Shown piece after piece: positions 7,743-15,916 of a stretch of 64,000 nucleotides of DNA (its first letter is position 1; every line of letters starts with the position of its first letter). Source of the stretch: Lacisediminihabitans profunda (GTDB lineage Bacteria; Actinomycetota; Actinomycetes; Actinomycetales; Microbacteriaceae). The notes under the pieces are model-generated. The model saw only the letters and a program-made list of their open reading frames with translations, searched no databases and was not told the origin of the DNA. The DNA lies in the NCBI RefSeq assembly GCF_008040105.1, contig NZ_VRMG01000011.1:1-64000 (forward strand). The letters run 5' to 3'. The translations under genes and the position numbers were made by a program.

Positions 7743-9096
7743 AGCCGCGCACCCTCTCCCAGTCGGTGACCGCGGCGTCGTAGGCCGCGATCTCGATGCG
7801 CGCGTTGTTGAGGTAGTGCTCGACGACGTCGTCGCCGAAGGCGGCTCGCGCGATCTCTGACCGGCCGAACAGCTCGGCCGCCTCGCGAAGCGTCGTGGGC
7901 ACCCGCGGGGCGTCGCTGCCGTACGCGTTGCCCTCGAACATCGGCTCGAGCTCGAGCTCGTTCTCGATGCCGTACAGTCCGCCGGCGATGAGGGCCGAGA
8001 CCGCGAGGTACTGGTTGACGTCGCCACCCGGCACTCGGTTCTCCACGCGCAGCCCGAGGCCATGCCCCACCACGCGCAGGCTACAGGTGCGGTTGTCGAG
8101 CCCCCACGCCACGGCTGTCGGGGCGAAGCTGCCGTCGACGTAGCGCTTATACGAGTTGATGTTGGGGGCGAAGAAGAGGGTGAGTTCACGCATGGTCTTC
8201 AGCTGGCCGGCCAGAAAGTGCCGGAACATCTTCGACATCCCGAGCTCGTCGTCCTTGTCGGCGAACACCGGGTCGCCGTCCACGCCGCGGAACGAGATGT
8301 GGATGTGGCAGCTGTTGCCCTCGCGCTCGTTGAACTTGGCCATGAAGGTGATCGCCTTGCCGTGCTTGTCCGCGATCTCCTTCGACCCGTTCTTGTAGAT
8401 CGAGTGGTTGTCGCAGGTGGTGAGGGCGTCCTCGTAGCGGAAGGCGATCTCCTGCTGGCCGAGGTTGCACTCGCCCTTCACCCCCTCGCAGTACATGCCA
8501 GCCCCCTCCATCGAGACGCGGATGTCGCGCAGCAGCGGCTCCATTCGCGTCGAGGCGAGCAGGGCGTAGTCGATGTTGTAGTCGCTCGCCGGCGTGAGGT
8601 CCCGGTAGCCCTTGGCCCAGGCGTCGCGGTAGCTGTTGTCGAAGACGATGAACTCGAGCTCGGTGCCCACGTACGGCACGAGCCCCTTCTCGGCGAGGCG
8701 TGCCATCTGGCGCTTGAGGATCTCCCGCGGCGCCGGGGCGACCGGGGTCTCGTCGAGCCAGGTGAGGTCGGCCATCACGAGGGCGGTGCCCGGCAACCAG
8801 GGCACCAGCCGGAGTGTGGACAGGTCGGGGATCATGGCCATGTCGCCGTAGCCCTTCTCCCAGGAGGAGATGCGGTACCCGTCGACGGTGTTCATCTCCA
8901 CGTCGACGGCGAGGAGATAGTTGCAGCACTCGGCACCGTGCTGGCTGATCTCTTCCTTGAAGAGCCTGGCGGACGTGCGTTTGCCGACGAGTCGACCCTG
9001 CATGTCGGTGAACGCGACGATGACCGTGTCGATCTCCTGCCGGTCGATGAGTCCGTTGAGCTCGTTGGTGGTGAGCATTCCGGAGCGTTTTGTCAT
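7729..9096 (-). CDS. Glutamine-synthetase-like gamma-glutamyl amine ligase
   Basis: A 455-residue glutamine synthetase homologue. It shows GTELEFIVF, GECNLGQQEIAFRYEDAL, the ATP-site motif NSCHIHISF, NINSYKRYVDGSFAP and ENRVPGGDVNQYLA. Within a hydrolase, aldehyde dehydrogenase and permease cluster it is most likely a PuuA/GlnA3/GlnA4-type ligase that glutamylates an amine with ATP, not the ammonium-assimilating enzyme. Start ATG 9096 follows a good AGGAG; the open frame continues upstream without coding character. It heads the operon. Whether the amine is putrescine, a longer polyamine, ethanolamine or another monoamine cannot be read from the sequence. Confidence 0.85.
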   Translation of the reverse strand: MTKRSGMLTTNELNGLIDRQEIDTVIVAFTDMQGRLVGKRTSARLFKEEISQHGAECCNYLLAVDVEMNTVDGYRISSWEKGYGDMAMIPDLSTLRLVPWLPGTALVMADLTWLDETPVAPAPREILKRQMARLAEKGLVPYVGTELEFIVFDNSYRDAWAKGYRDLTPASDYNIDYALLASTRMEPLLRDIRVSMEGAGMYCEGVKGECNLGQQEIAFRYEDALTTCDNHSIYKNGSKEIADKHGKAITFMAKFNEREGNSCHIHISFRGVDGDPVFADKDDELGMSKMFRHFLAGQLKTMRELTLFFAPNINSYKRYVDGSFAPTAVAWGLDNRTCSLRVVGHGLGLRVENRVPGGDVNQYLAVSALIAGGLYGIENELELEPMFEGNAYGSDAPRVPTTLREAAELFGRSEIARAAFGDDVVEHYLNNARIEIAAYDAAVTDWERVRGFERF

Positions 9097-9310
9097 GCAC
9101 GTTCTCCTCGGTCGGTGAGAGTCCTGCCGACCATTACACCACGCGATTTCGTCGCGCGGGTGAGCAATCGTGTGAAGGGACGTAACAAGATATTTACACC
9201 CAAAGGTAGACAAGAGGTACCAATAGGCCAGTACGCTCGGAGCACTCTGATCCACCTCGCGCGCAATGGAGCGCGCGAATAACTCGTTCTACCCATGGGA
9301 GAGAAAACGA
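9097..9310. promoter_or_regulatory. Divergent promoter region of the amine operon and its permease
   Basis: These 214 bases separate the ligase and permease starts and must hold both promoters. The middle part (9180-9235) is AT-richer than the surroundings and contains a palindromic GGTACC at 9215-9220 and a loose dyad TTTACACC...GGTAGACAA at 9193-9213. Either could be the operator of the GntR/FCD regulator, but neither matches a known consensus closely enough to assert. GGGAGAG at 9298-9304 is the permease ribosome binding site. Confidence 0.45.
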
Positions 9311-10831
9311 ATGACAGATCACGGCAACACGAGCGTTTCCGGGGTGACGTACACGAGGGCGGAGGTTGGCTACTTCGAGAAGCGCACGCTCAAGCGGTCG
9401 GCGGGCGTCTGGGGGCTGTGGGGTCTCGGAATCGCCGCGGTCGTCTCCGGTGACTTCTCCGGCTGGAACCTCGGACTGGCCACGTCGGGCTGGGGCGGCA
9501 TGGTGATCGCCTTCATCATCGTCGTCATCATGTACTTCGCGATGCTGTTCAGCATCGGAGAGATGTCGGCGGCGATGCCGCACACGGGCGGGGCCTATTC
9601 CTTCGCCCGGGCCGCGATGGGCCCGTGGGGAGGCTTCGTCACCGGACTCGCCGAGACGATCGAATACGTCGCGACGACGGCCGTGATCGTCTACTTCTCG
9701 GCCGGCTACGCGAACGGGATCACCGCCACGTTCGGCCTCCAACTGCCGACCTGGGTGTGGTGGATCATCCTCTACATCGTCTTCATCGCCCTGAACACCG
9801 CGGGCGCGTCGATCTCCTTCAAGTTCGCCGTCGTGGTCTCGATCCTCTCGATCGCGATCCTCGCCGTGTTCACCGTCGCCGCTCTCGTATCAGGCGCCTT
9901 CAGCGTCGAGCACCTCTTCGATGTGAAGCCGGATGCCGGTCAGAGCGCGTTCCTGCCGCACGGGGCCTTCCCGATCCTGCTCGTGTTGCCGTTCGCGATG
10001 TGGTTCTTCCTGGGAATCGAAGAGCTGCCGCTGGCGGCCGAGGAGGCGCACAATCCGGCCAAGGACATCCCGAAGGCCGGCATCGTGGGCATGATCACCC
10101 TGGTGATCTGCGGTGCGGTTGTGCTGCTGCTCAACCCGGGTGTCAACGGGTCGACGAAGCTCTCAGCATCCGGCGAGCCGCTGCTCGACGGCTTCCGCGC
10201 GATCCTCCCCGACGGCCTGGCGGCGATCCTGTCGGCCTTCGCCCTCATCGGCCTGCTCGCCTCGCTGCAGGGGATCATGTTCGCCTACGGTCGAAACATG
10301 TATTCGCTCTCTCGCGCGGGCTATTACCCCAAGGTGCTCTCCCTCACCGGCGCGCGCCAGACGCCATGGCTCGCCCTCATCGTCGGCGCGGTCATCGGCT
10401 TCATCGCCATGATCGTCGTGGACCTCACCGGCGGAGCCACCGGATCCGGCGGAGCGATCGTACTCAACATCGCGGTCTGGGGCGCCGTGCTCTCCTACCT
10501 GCTGCAGATGATCTCGTTCGTGGTGCTGCGCCGCAAGTTCCCCAAGGCGCACCGGCCATACCGGAGCCCGGTCGGGGTGGCGGGTGCGGTGGTCGCCGGC
10601 GTGATCGCCGCGGCGACCTTCGTCGGCTTCCTGCTCAACCCACCGTTCCTTCCCGCCATCGCGGCCATCGCGGTCGTCTACGTCGTGATGCTCGGCCTCT
10701 TCGCGCTCTTCGGGCGCCAGCAACTCGTGCTCTCGCCGGAGGAGGAGTACGCGTTGAGCGGCGGCCTGCACGGTGACCCGCAGGAGGAGGGCTACGACGC
10801 CATGGAGACCGAGGTCTTCGGCACGAAATAG
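9311..10831 (+). CDS. APC-superfamily amine permease, ethanolamine-permease type
   Basis: A 506-residue permease with about 12 membrane segments. The N-terminal region (SGDFSGWNLGLATSGWGGM, then MPHTGGAYSFARAAMGPWGG) matches the ethanolamine permease branch of the amino acid/polyamine/organocation superfamily. ATG 9311 is preceded by GGGAGAG. Divergent transcription from the ligase operon indicates that it imports the amine the operon degrades. Sequence flavour favours ethanolamine or a small amine, while the PuuD-like hydrolase favours a diamine. It ends 12 bases before a strong hairpin terminator. Confidence 0.85.
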   Translation: MTDHGNTSVSGVTYTRAEVGYFEKRTLKRSAGVWGLWGLGIAAVVSGDFSGWNLGLATSGWGGMVIAFIIVVIMYFAMLFSIGEMSAAMPHTGGAYSFARAAMGPWGGFVTGLAETIEYVATTAVIVYFSAGYANGITATFGLQLPTWVWWIILYIVFIALNTAGASISFKFAVVVSILSIAILAVFTVAALVSGAFSVEHLFDVKPDAGQSAFLPHGAFPILLVLPFAMWFFLGIEELPLAAEEAHNPAKDIPKAGIVGMITLVICGAVVLLLNPGVNGSTKLSASGEPLLDGFRAILPDGLAAILSAFALIGLLASLQGIMFAYGRNMYSLSRAGYYPKVLSLTGARQTPWLALIVGAVIGFIAMIVVDLTGGATGSGGAIVLNIAVWGAVLSYLLQMISFVVLRRKFPKAHRPYRSPVGVAGAVVAGVIAAATFVGFLLNPPFLPAIAAIAVVYVVMLGLFALFGRQQLVLSPEEEYALSGGLHGDPQEEGYDAMETEVFGTK

Positions 10832-10843
10832 ACCAACACCACC

Positions 10844-10878
10844 ACGGCGGGGCTCGGAGCACTTTCGGGCCCCGCCGT
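10844..10878 (+). terminator. Hairpin terminator after the permease
   Basis: ACGGCGGGGC (10844-10853) pairs perfectly with GCCCCGCCGT (10869-10878) around a 15-base loop, directly downstream of the permease stop. Only a weak T-run follows, as is common in high-GC actinobacteria. Confidence 0.75.
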
Positions 10879-10967
10879 CGTTGTCTGGCGTGTCATCAGG
10901 GGCGCAGGCGCGATGGTCGGTGATAATGAGCACACCATCGTCCCTCGTGGTGGAAGGTTCGAGAAGC

Positions 10968-11492
10968 ATGTCCCAGACAGTCAGGTCCAACAGCAGCGTG
11001 AGTCCCGCCGATAACGAAGAGCTCCAGGAGCTCGTCTTCGATCTCGTGCGCGAACGCGTGCTCGCGGCCATCGGCGTCGGCGGAATGTGGAGCATCGACT
11101 TTCGCAAGGCGGGCGACACGGACGCGTTCTTCGGCGAGACGGTCGCCGAACGGATCGCCAGGGACGTCGCCGCCCAGATCGCACCGCAGTCGGCGGAGCT
11201 GGCCGATAGCGCGCCGGTCCTGGGCTCCTACTACGTGGCCCCCGCCGTTTCTCCTTCCGTGGCCTCCACCGTCTCCGCTGACGTCGAACAGAGCACGGGC
11301 GAGCCCGCATTCTCGAACGAGAATCCCGCGCCCGTCACCGGGAGCGTCGAGCGTGTCGTCTGGGTCGCCGAGCCGTCCCAGGTGGCCTGGGTCGCCGAGT
11401 TCGCCGAGGCTCGCACGAGCGACCGAGCCGCCGCCGCGACCGCCGAGACGGAAGCCGAAGCCGAGCGCGCGCACCGCAGGCTCGTCGCGTAA
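10968..11492 (+). CDS. Hypothetical protein, Ala/Val/Glu-rich
   Basis: A 174-residue protein from ATG 10968, which has GGAAGG 11 bases upstream; an in-frame ATG at 10926 would add 14 residues. No signal peptide or membrane segment is visible. Residues 15-75 look folded and helical (ELQELVFDLVRERVLAAIG, then a region rich in charged residues), and the C-terminal half is low-complexity with Ala, Val, Ser and Glu. No family is recognised. A strong hairpin follows, so it is probably a single-gene transcript. Confidence 0.55.
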   Translation: MSQTVRSNSSVSPADNEELQELVFDLVRERVLAAIGVGGMWSIDFRKAGDTDAFFGETVAERIARDVAAQIAPQSAELADSAPVLGSYYVAPAVSPSVASTVSADVEQSTGEPAFSNENPAPVTGSVERVVWVAEPSQVAWVAEFAEARTSDRAAAATAETEAEAERAHRRLVA

Positions 11493-11556
11493 CACCCCCG
11501 CAGCAGCCGTCCCACGCCGCTTGTCCCGTCATCGGCGCGCCCGGCGCTTAACCGTA

Positions 11557-11589
11557 GATCGCCGCCGCTCCGATGGAGCGGCGGCGATC
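11557..11589 (+). terminator. Perfect 15-bp stem hairpin terminator
   Basis: GATCGCCGCCGCTCC (11557-11571) is followed by loop GAT and its exact reverse complement (11575-11589), then GAGTCGGTCTCTATTTTCC. The long stem with a 3' T-rich stretch is an intrinsic terminator for the upstream hypothetical gene. The following 210 bases to 11802 hold no gene I can support, only short GACGAGTGT tandem copies at about 11780-11799. Confidence 0.8.
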
Positions 11590-11802
11590 GAGTCGGTCTC
11601 TATTTTCCCGAATTGAGACACGCCTGGACCCGCCGTGCGATTCAACGCCCCCGCGTTTCCGCTCGGCGACCAGGAGAAGATGAGGTAATCCCCGTCATCT
11701 GTTTAGAAAATTACCAGACGATACTGAGCAATTCTTGCCCCATTACGGGGTTAGACGGGTGGTACCAGTGTTACTGGAGTGACGAGTGTGACGAGTGTGA
11801 CT

Positions 11803-11979
11803 TCATGCCACGCTTCCGGCGCTGCAATACGAGCCGGGGCTGTGGATGAGGTGGGCGATGCGCAGCTCGGCCTCGTCATCCTCCCCCGTCTCCGGCGTGT
11901 ACCGCTCATCGATTCGCCAGTCGAACGGATCTTCGCCCGGGTTCGCGCGAGCCCACCGGCGCGCTACCGGCGGCAGCAT
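11803..11979 (-). CDS. Small hypothetical protein (58 aa)
   Basis: An ATG at 11979 opens a 58-residue frame that stops at TGA 11803-11805. The middle (ANPGEDPFDWRIDERYTPET, then GEDDEAELRIAHLIHS) is acidic with aromatic residues and has the very high third-position GC of real genes here, whereas competing frames give low-complexity Arg/Ser/Pro sequence. A weak GAGAG precedes the start. It lies 29 bases downstream of the aldolase gene on the same strand and might be its last cistron. No family is recognised. Confidence 0.45.
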   Translation of the reverse strand: MLPPVARRWARANPGEDPFDWRIDERYTPETGEDDEAELRIAHLIHSPGSYCSAGSVA

Positions 11980-12008
11980 TCTCTCGGCTGATCCGCCCGG
12001 CGCTCGAC

Positions 12009-12920
12009 TCAGCGAACGGCCTTACCAGCGCTGCCGAGGGCCACGATCTTCTCCTCCACCACCGCCTGCACGGCGTCGCAGACGACCGGCATGAGCCTCG
12101 GCACCGAATACTCCGAGGGGTTCTCGGCGAGCACCCGCTCGAGTGTCGTGCGAAAGGCGAACCGCAGGTCGCTGTTCACATTGACCTTGCTCACCCCGAT
12201 GCGCGCCGCCTCCTCGAAATAGTGCAGCGGCGTGCCACTTCCGCCGTGCAGGCTGATCTGGCAGTCGATGGCCTCGCGGATGCCGGCGAGCAGTTCCAGG
12301 TCGAGGATCTTCGGCGCGGGGTACCGTCCATGGAGGTTACCGACCGCCGCGGCGAAGGTGTCGATGCCGGTCGCGTCGACGAACGAACGCGCCGTCTGCG
12401 GGGTGCTGAACGTCTTCTTGATCTCCTCGTAGTCGAAGTCTTCGGAGTGCACCGTGCTCGACCCGGCGAAGTAGTGCGGCTCGCTCTCGACCTGAGCCCC
12501 GGTGAAGAGCGCGTACACCACGACCTCCCTCGTGCCCTCGATGATCTCGTCGAGCGAGGCGTCGTGGTCGGCCTGTGAGATGTCCAGGTGAATGAACTCG
12601 TAGCCCGCGTCGATGGCCCGCTTGCAGCCGGCCACGGTCGGACAGTGGTCCAGGTTGAGATACATCTCGATGCCGTACTCGTCCCGGTAGTTGTCCACGA
12701 GGTCACGGATGTTCGCCAGCCCCATCGAGGCCACCTCGCCGTCGCTCGCCTCCACCAGAACCGGTGAGGCGAGCTTCTGCGCGGCGTGCGCCACGGCGAT
12801 GAGCGTCTCCTGGTTGTCGATGTTGAACGCGCCGACCGCGAAGTGTTCCCGGCGGCTTCGCGCCATGAGCGAGCGCGCTCGAGCGCTGTTCTCGCGCATC
12901 CGGCGGATCGTCTGCTCCAT
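12009..12920 (-). CDS. Class II (zinc) fructose-bisphosphate aldolase family
   Basis: A 303-residue class II ketose-bisphosphate aldolase. Expected metal and phosphate motifs are present: LNLDHCPTVAGC (zinc His), AVGNLHGRYP (His), and LHGGSGTPLHYFEEAARIGV, with NVNSDLRFAFR near the end. ATG 12920 was chosen because GGGGAG sits correctly before it; an in-frame GTG lies two codons upstream. It follows the PEP synthase gene by 44 bases on the same strand, so both may serve gluconeogenesis. The subfamily is not that of the main glycolytic Fba as far as I can judge, and tagatose- or other ketose-bisphosphates are possible substrates. Confidence 0.85.
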   Translation of the reverse strand: MEQTIRRMRENSARARSLMARSRREHFAVGAFNIDNQETLIAVAHAAQKLASPVLVEASDGEVASMGLANIRDLVDNYRDEYGIEMYLNLDHCPTVAGCKRAIDAGYEFIHLDISQADHDASLDEIIEGTREVVVYALFTGAQVESEPHYFAGSSTVHSEDFDYEEIKKTFSTPQTARSFVDATGIDTFAAAVGNLHGRYPAPKILDLELLAGIREAIDCQISLHGGSGTPLHYFEEAARIGVSKVNVNSDLRFAFRTTLERVLAENPSEYSVPRLMPVVCDAVQAVVEEKIVALGSAGKAVR

Positions 12921-12964
12921 CGTCACTCCCCGGCTCTCAGGACGGCACGCTCACCGCGACGCGA

Positions 12965-15379
12965 TCACACCCGCGCCGGCACGACGGGCCGCACGGCCTC
13001 GACTCGCTTCTCGGCCTCGGCGATGCGACCGACGGTCTTGAGGAAACTGTCCGGATTGAGCGAGATGGAGTCGATTCCCTCGCTCACCAGGAAGGCGGCG
13101 AAGTCCGGGTAGTTGCTGGGTGCCTGCCCGCAGATGCCGATCTTGATCCCGGCCGCGTGCGCCTTGTGGATCGCCTCGCTGATCATCCGCTCGACGGCCT
13201 CGTCGCGCTCGTCGAAGAGCGCGGCGAGTTCCTCGGAGTCGCGGTCGACGCCGAGCACGAGCTGGGTGAGGTCGTTGGACCCGATCGAGAAGCCGTCGAA
13301 CATGGCGGCGAACACCTCGCCGAGGATCACGTTGGAGGGGATCTCGCACATCATGTAGACCTGCAACCCGTTCTCTCCACGCACCAGGCCGTTCTCGGCC
13401 ATCACGGCGAGCACCCGATCCGCCTCGGCCGGGGTTCGGCAGAAGGGCACCATCACGATCACATTGGTGAATCCGATGTGCTCACGCACCCTCTTGAGGG
13501 CCTGGCACTCGAGGGCGAAACCCTCGCGGTAGCGTTCGTCGTAGTAGCGCGAAGCACCTCGGAATCCGAGCATGGGGTTCTCCTCCAGGTGCTCGAACGC
13601 CGAACCACCGACGAGGTGCGCATACTCGTTGGTCTTGAAGTCGCTGAGCCGAACGATCACCGGGTTCGGGTAGTACGGCGCGGTCAGCTTGGCGATGCCG
13701 AGGGCGAGGGACTGAACGAAGTATTCCTTCGGGTCGCGGTAGCCGCGGGTGAGTTCGGCGATCCGGCGCCGGTCGTTCTCGTCGGTCACCCGCTCGGGGT
13801 GAACGAGCGCCATCGGGTGCACGGCGATCAGGTTGTTGATGATGAATTCCATCCGGGCGAGGCCGACGCCGTCGGCGGGCAGACGCCACCACTGGAACGC
13901 CGCCGCCGGACTCGCGATGTTCACCATCACGGCAGTGCGGGTCTTCGGCAGGGATCCCAGATCCACCTCCTCGGCCTCGAAGGCGAGCGTTCCGTCGTAG
14001 ACATGGCCCTGGTCGCCCTCCGCGCAGGAGAGGGTGATGGTCTGCCCGTTCCTGATCGCGTCGGTGGCATTCCCGGTGCCGACGACGGCCGGAACGCCGA
14101 GTTCCCGGCTGATGATCGCGGCATGGCTCGTTGGGCCCCCGTGGTCGGTGACGATTCCCGCGGCCCGCATCATGATCGGCACCCAGTCTGGATCGGTCAT
14201 CTCGGTGACGAGGATCGCGCCATCCTGGAAGCTCTCGATGTCGGCGGGGTTGCGGATCACGCAGGCCGGTGCCGAGGCGATCGAATCGCCGATCGCGGCG
14301 CCGGAGACGAGCACTGTACCCGTCTCGGTGAGACGGTGGATGGTGAACCGCGTTCCGCTCTTGCGGGACTGCACGGTCTCCGGGCGGGCCTGCACCATGA
14401 AGAGCTCGCCGGTGACGCCGTCCTTGGCCCACTCCATGTCCATGGGGTGCCCGTAGTGTGCCTCGACGAGGGCCGCCCAGCGGCCGAGCTGCACGATCTC
14501 CTCGTCCTTCAGCACGAACGACTCCCGCTCGCGCACCTTCGTGTCCACCATGCGGGTGCGCGCGCTGCCTCCCTCGGCGTAGATCATCTTGCGTTCCTTG
14601 GGGCCCATGGTCTTCTCGATGATCGGAGAGCAGGTCGGGTCGTCGAGGAGCGGTTTGAAGACGAGGTACTTGTCGGGGTTGACCGTCCCCTGCACCACGG
14701 TCTCGCCGAGTCCCCAGGTGGCGCTGATCACGGCGGCCCCCGGAAATCCCGTCTCGGTGTCGATCGAGAACATCACCCCGGAACCGCCGACATCCGAACG
14801 CACCATGCGCTGGACGCCGATCGAGAGAGCGACATCCAGGTGGTCGAACTCCTTGACCTCTCGGTAGCTGATCGCCCGGTCGGTGAAGAGCGAGGCGTAG
14901 CAGCGCCGGCACGCGTCGAGCAACTCTCGTTCGCCGGACACGTTGAGGAAGGTCTCCTGTTGGCCGGCGAAGCTCGCATCCGGCAGGTCTTCGGCGGTGG
15001 CGCTGCTTCGTACCGCTACCGACAGCGGCCCGCCGCCGGCGCCCTTCGAGAGCGCGGCATAGAACGTTCGGATGGTCTCCGCGATCTGGTCGGGAAACTC
15101 GCCGGCCAGGAAGAGTTCGCGAATCGCCTCGCCCGTCACGCGCAGGGTCGCGTCCCCGGAATGGTAGCGGTCGAGAGCCGCGCGGATGGCCGGCTCGAGA
15201 CCGTTGGACCGCACAAAGGCCCGGTACGCGGCGGAGGTCGTGGCGAACCCGTCAGGCACCCGCACTCCCTCGCTCCCCAGGGTGCGCACCATCTCCCCCA
15301 GGGAGGCGTTCTTGCCTCCGACCTGGGGGATGTCCGCCATCCCGATCTCGTCGAAACGCACCACGTAACGCTCGTCCAT
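12965..15379 (-). CDS. ppsA: Phosphoenolpyruvate synthase
   Basis: An 804-residue enzyme close to the usual 790 or so. Order of domains: N-terminal ATP-grasp (QVGGKNASLGEMVRTLG at the start, VRSSATAEDLPDASFAGQQET near 125), the swivelling phosphohistidine domain with GGPTSHAAIISRELGVPAVVG near 430, and the C-terminal PEP-utilising TIM barrel ending GIDSISLNPDSFL with the catalytic cysteine region KIGICGQAPSNYP. ATG 15379 follows GGGAGAAG; the upstream in-frame start at 15418 is less likely. The reaction is pyruvate + ATP to PEP + AMP + Pi. Confidence 0.93.
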   Translation of the reverse strand: MDERYVVRFDEIGMADIPQVGGKNASLGEMVRTLGSEGVRVPDGFATTSAAYRAFVRSNGLEPAIRAALDRYHSGDATLRVTGEAIRELFLAGEFPDQIAETIRTFYAALSKGAGGGPLSVAVRSSATAEDLPDASFAGQQETFLNVSGERELLDACRRCYASLFTDRAISYREVKEFDHLDVALSIGVQRMVRSDVGGSGVMFSIDTETGFPGAAVISATWGLGETVVQGTVNPDKYLVFKPLLDDPTCSPIIEKTMGPKERKMIYAEGGSARTRMVDTKVRERESFVLKDEEIVQLGRWAALVEAHYGHPMDMEWAKDGVTGELFMVQARPETVQSRKSGTRFTIHRLTETGTVLVSGAAIGDSIASAPACVIRNPADIESFQDGAILVTEMTDPDWVPIMMRAAGIVTDHGGPTSHAAIISRELGVPAVVGTGNATDAIRNGQTITLSCAEGDQGHVYDGTLAFEAEEVDLGSLPKTRTAVMVNIASPAAAFQWWRLPADGVGLARMEFIINNLIAVHPMALVHPERVTDENDRRRIAELTRGYRDPKEYFVQSLALGIAKLTAPYYPNPVIVRLSDFKTNEYAHLVGGSAFEHLEENPMLGFRGASRYYDERYREGFALECQALKRVREHIGFTNVIVMVPFCRTPAEADRVLAVMAENGLVRGENGLQVYMMCEIPSNVILGEVFAAMFDGFSIGSNDLTQLVLGVDRDSEELAALFDERDEAVERMISEAIHKAHAAGIKIGICGQAPSNYPDFAAFLVSEGIDSISLNPDSFLKTVGRIAEAEKRVEAVRPVVPARV

Positions 15380-15538
15380 CTCTTCTCCCACCTCGTTGGG
15401 CACCTCGTTGGCCGCCACGCTACTCCGGGCCCGCCGCCCGGCTTGGGGCTTTCGGCTCTATTCGGCGAGTGCCGTGTGTCCTTCGATGGAGGGGTCGGCT
15501 CGACCGATTCCGGCCGGCGATCGAGAGTGAGGATTACC

Positions 15539-15916
15539 GTGACCACGAGCGAGAAATCGAGTCAGCTGCTCATCACCGAGGCTCTTCTGGCGGCCGCCAG
15601 CGACGTCGCGGATTCCGTGGCGCAGATTCCGCGGCCCTCTGACTCCTACGCCATCCTGGGCGACCTCGCCCGGGTGCAGGAGTCGCTCACCCTGGCCTAC
15701 GAGCGGCTCGCGGCTTGGCACGGCCAGGTCGTCGAGGGGGTTCACCACGCCGGCGACGGCGGCGACGACCCGGACAACCCGGCATGGGTCGACGCCGAAC
15801 GCTCACTCCGGCGGGCCGCCGACAGCAGCACGGCCGCCGTCGACGCCCTCCGACACGCGCACAGCGCCAACGGCGTCGCCCGGTGGTTCGACGAGATCAG
15901 GGCCGACGAGCCCTGA
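15539..15916 (+). CDS. Hypothetical helical protein (125 aa)
   Basis: GTG 15539 preceded by AGTGAGG opens a 125-residue frame: an Ala-rich, mostly helical sequence (LLITEALLAAASDVADSVAQ, then ARVQESLTLAYERLAAWHGQ) with a short acidic Gly/Asp linker and a C-terminal helix. It is divergent from ppsA. Its last 20 bases overlap the end of the convergent LLM oxidoreductase gene. The much longer open frame upstream is the antisense of ppsA. No known family is recognised. Confidence 0.6.
   Translation: MTTSEKSSQLLITEALLAAASDVADSVAQIPRPSDSYAILGDLARVQESLTLAYERLAAWHGQVVEGVHHAGDGGDDPDNPAWVDAERSLRRAADSSTAAVDALRHAHSANGVARWFDEIRADEP

Noticed and set aside
13157-15916. A 919-codon open frame on the plus strand across ppsA
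   Set aside because: It is the antisense of PEP synthase, whose motifs are all intact on the minus strand. Only the last 125 codons, from GTG 15539, lie outside ppsA and look coding.
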